The position numbers were made by a program, and so were the translations under genes. 15,701 bases of DNA. Source: a bacterium SM23_31 (GTDB taxonomy: Bacteria > SM23-31). Below the pieces are notes generated by a model. It had not been told where the DNA came from. It saw only the letters and a list, made by a program, of their open reading frames with translations, and ran no database searches. The stretch spans positions 1-15,701 of the forward strand of contig LJUD01000022.1 of the NCBI GenBank assembly GCA_001304035.1. The letters are read 5' to 3'. Of the stretch, positions 14,640 to 15,701 are shown in pieces (the first letter of the stretch is position 1; every line of letters begins with the position of its first letter).

Positions 14640-15701
14640 TTATTTTCCCAGATTGCCGGGATTATCCTTCTCAATAATTAGCTTCGTCGTCAGGATGGTG
14701 CCGCCGGCTGTGAGCCGCACAAGGTATTCGCCCGGTTCGGCAGGGGAAGCGGAACGTCCGCCCCTGCCTCTCATTTGCTGCCCAAACTGCCCTGGCTGCA
14801 TGTCGGTACGCGGGGGCGGATTTTTGCGGAAATTCCAGAATACCTTACTGATTCCAGCCGTGGGAGGTCCGTCAAAATTCCAAATAACCTCGCCGGTTAT
14901 GTCCAGAATCTCAATGGTGACGGAATCCGGAATGTCGCGTCTCAGGTAGTACGCAATCGTTGATCCCGTCGGGGGATTCGGTTTGTAGAACCGCTTCTCC
15001 GGCACCCACGTCCATTCATACGTGCGCTCCCACTGGACTTCGGGTCTTACGTCGAACAGATGCACGTCCTCTTCCTTAACATCAGCCGTCAACTGCTGCA
15101 GTGGCGTGATATTGTCCGCAATCCATGCGCCGCGCCCGTGCGTTGCCGCTATCAGGTCGCCGTCGCGTGGATGAATAACCAGATCATGCACCGGTACCGT
15201 CGGAAAACCGGTCATGAAACGACTCCACGTCATGCCGCGGTCGAGTGAGTAATGAAGTGAAAACTCGCTGCCTGCAAAGAGCAGGTCGGGATTTTTTAAA
15301 TCTTCCCGGACGACATAAATAGAACCTTCGGGAAGGTTGTTCGAAATGTTTTTCCACGTCGCACCGAAATCCTCGGTAACGTAGATATACGGCGCCCAGT
15401 CTTCATAGCGGTGACCATCGAGCGCGATATACGCCCTGCCCGCTGCGTGGTGCGACGCTTCGATGCGCTTAACCCAGTAAAACTGTGGTGCGCCGGTAAT
15501 GTTGGCGTTCAGCAGCGTCCAGTTGACGCCGTCGTCTTTCGTCAGGTAGACGTTGCCGTCGTTCGTGCCTGCCCAGACAACGCCGGGTTCGACCGGCGAT
15601 TCGCAAACCGAAACAATAGCGCTCGAACGTTCATCGGGATTCGCCGTCAGGTCGGGACTGATTGCCTTCCAGTTATTGCCCTGGTCTACGGTCTTGAATA
15701 G
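14640..15701 (-). CDS. VPS10/sortilin-like BNR (Asp-box) beta-propeller protein, C-terminal part
   Basis: The frame is open from the right edge to the stop at 14640 (353 codons), so the N-terminus lies outside the window. Four Asp boxes (S/T-x-D-x-G-x-x-W) are visible: KTVDQGNNW, LTKDDGVNW, VTEDFGATW and YSLDRGMTW. Between them is the family phrase RIEASHHAAGRAYIALDGHR, and then HDLVIHPRDGDLIAATHGRG. This is the large sortilin/VPS10 or sialidase-like propeller common in environmental FCB-group bacteria, usually exported. The C-terminal 150 residues form a separate beta-rich domain (TIEILDITGEVIWNFDG, then GEYLVRLTAGG), like the FlgD/FN3-type ends of such proteins. The substrate is unknown. 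Base composition is clearly more GC-rich than the restriction genes next door. A terminator follows at 14501-14538. Confidence 0.85.
   Translation of the reverse strand, partial: LFKTVDQGNNWKAISPDLTANPDERSSAIVSVCESPVEPGVVWAGTNDGNVYLTKDDGVNWTLLNANITGAPQFYWVKRIEASHHAAGRAYIALDGHRYEDWAPYIYVTEDFGATWKNISNNLPEGSIYVVREDLKNPDLLFAGSEFSLHYSLDRGMTWSRFMTGFPTVPVHDLVIHPRDGDLIAATHGRGAWIADNITPLQQLTADVKEEDVHLFDVRPEVQWERTYEWTWVPEKRFYKPNPPTGSTIAYYLRRDIPDSVTIEILDITGEVIWNFDGPPTAGISKVFWNFRKNPPPRTDMQPGQFGQQMRGRGGRSASPAEPGEYLVRLTAGGTILTTKLIIEKDNPGNLGK

Overview
The window looks like a bacterial chromosome segment carrying an accessory defence and toxin-type island. On the left is a DNA-repair and regulator region. 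On the right is the 3' part of a large, GC-richer secreted-type beta-propeller gene. The organism cannot be fixed from sequence alone. A sortilin/BNR-type propeller gene, an HgcC-like AbrB regulator and intergenic palindromic repeats would fit an anaerobic or sediment bacterium of the Bacteroidota/Ignavibacteria/FCB type, but that is an inference.

Left part (1-5609), all on the minus strand. A cysteine-paired AbrB/SpoVT regulator runs off the left edge (1-248), with a good sigma70-like promoter and a 16-bp palindrome upstream. Next comes a translationally coupled pair: a YhaO/SbcD-like metallophosphoesterase (3251-4588) and a YhaN-type SbcC/Rad50-like ATPase with a transmembrane hairpin (411-3251). 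A HAD-family phosphatase follows (4749-5609). A roughly 150-bp intergenic element of nested palindromes lies between the phosphatase and the nuclease.

Middle part (5610-14052), visibly more AT-rich than the right edge. A class II Fic adenylyltransferase (5926-7074) is preceded by three identical-spacing operator-like palindromes 30 bp apart. Its stop abuts a decayed short-chain dehydrogenase (SDR) pseudogene (7079-7588). A tightly overlapping three-gene plus-strand cassette follows: a stand-alone RadC-type helix-hairpin-helix protein, a type IIG (Eco57I-like) restriction-methylase, and an unrecognised 128-residue protein. A second copy of the SDR 3' end lies just past the cassette (11511-11569), so the cassette is bracketed by 47-bp imperfect direct repeats. 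Then, on the minus strand, come a MNT nucleotidyltransferase/HEPN pair (11653-12364) and a type II restriction-modification pair: a TSPPY methyltransferase and a PmeII-like endonuclease (12462-14052).

Right part (14053-15701). An apparently gene-free stretch holds a rho-independent terminator. It ends the minus-strand gene for a VPS10/BNR Asp-box protein, whose 5' end is beyond the window.

The most interesting candidate for a less-described system is the HhH/type IIG/128-aa cassette with its flanking SDR repeats. The Fic operator array is the clearest regulatory structure.
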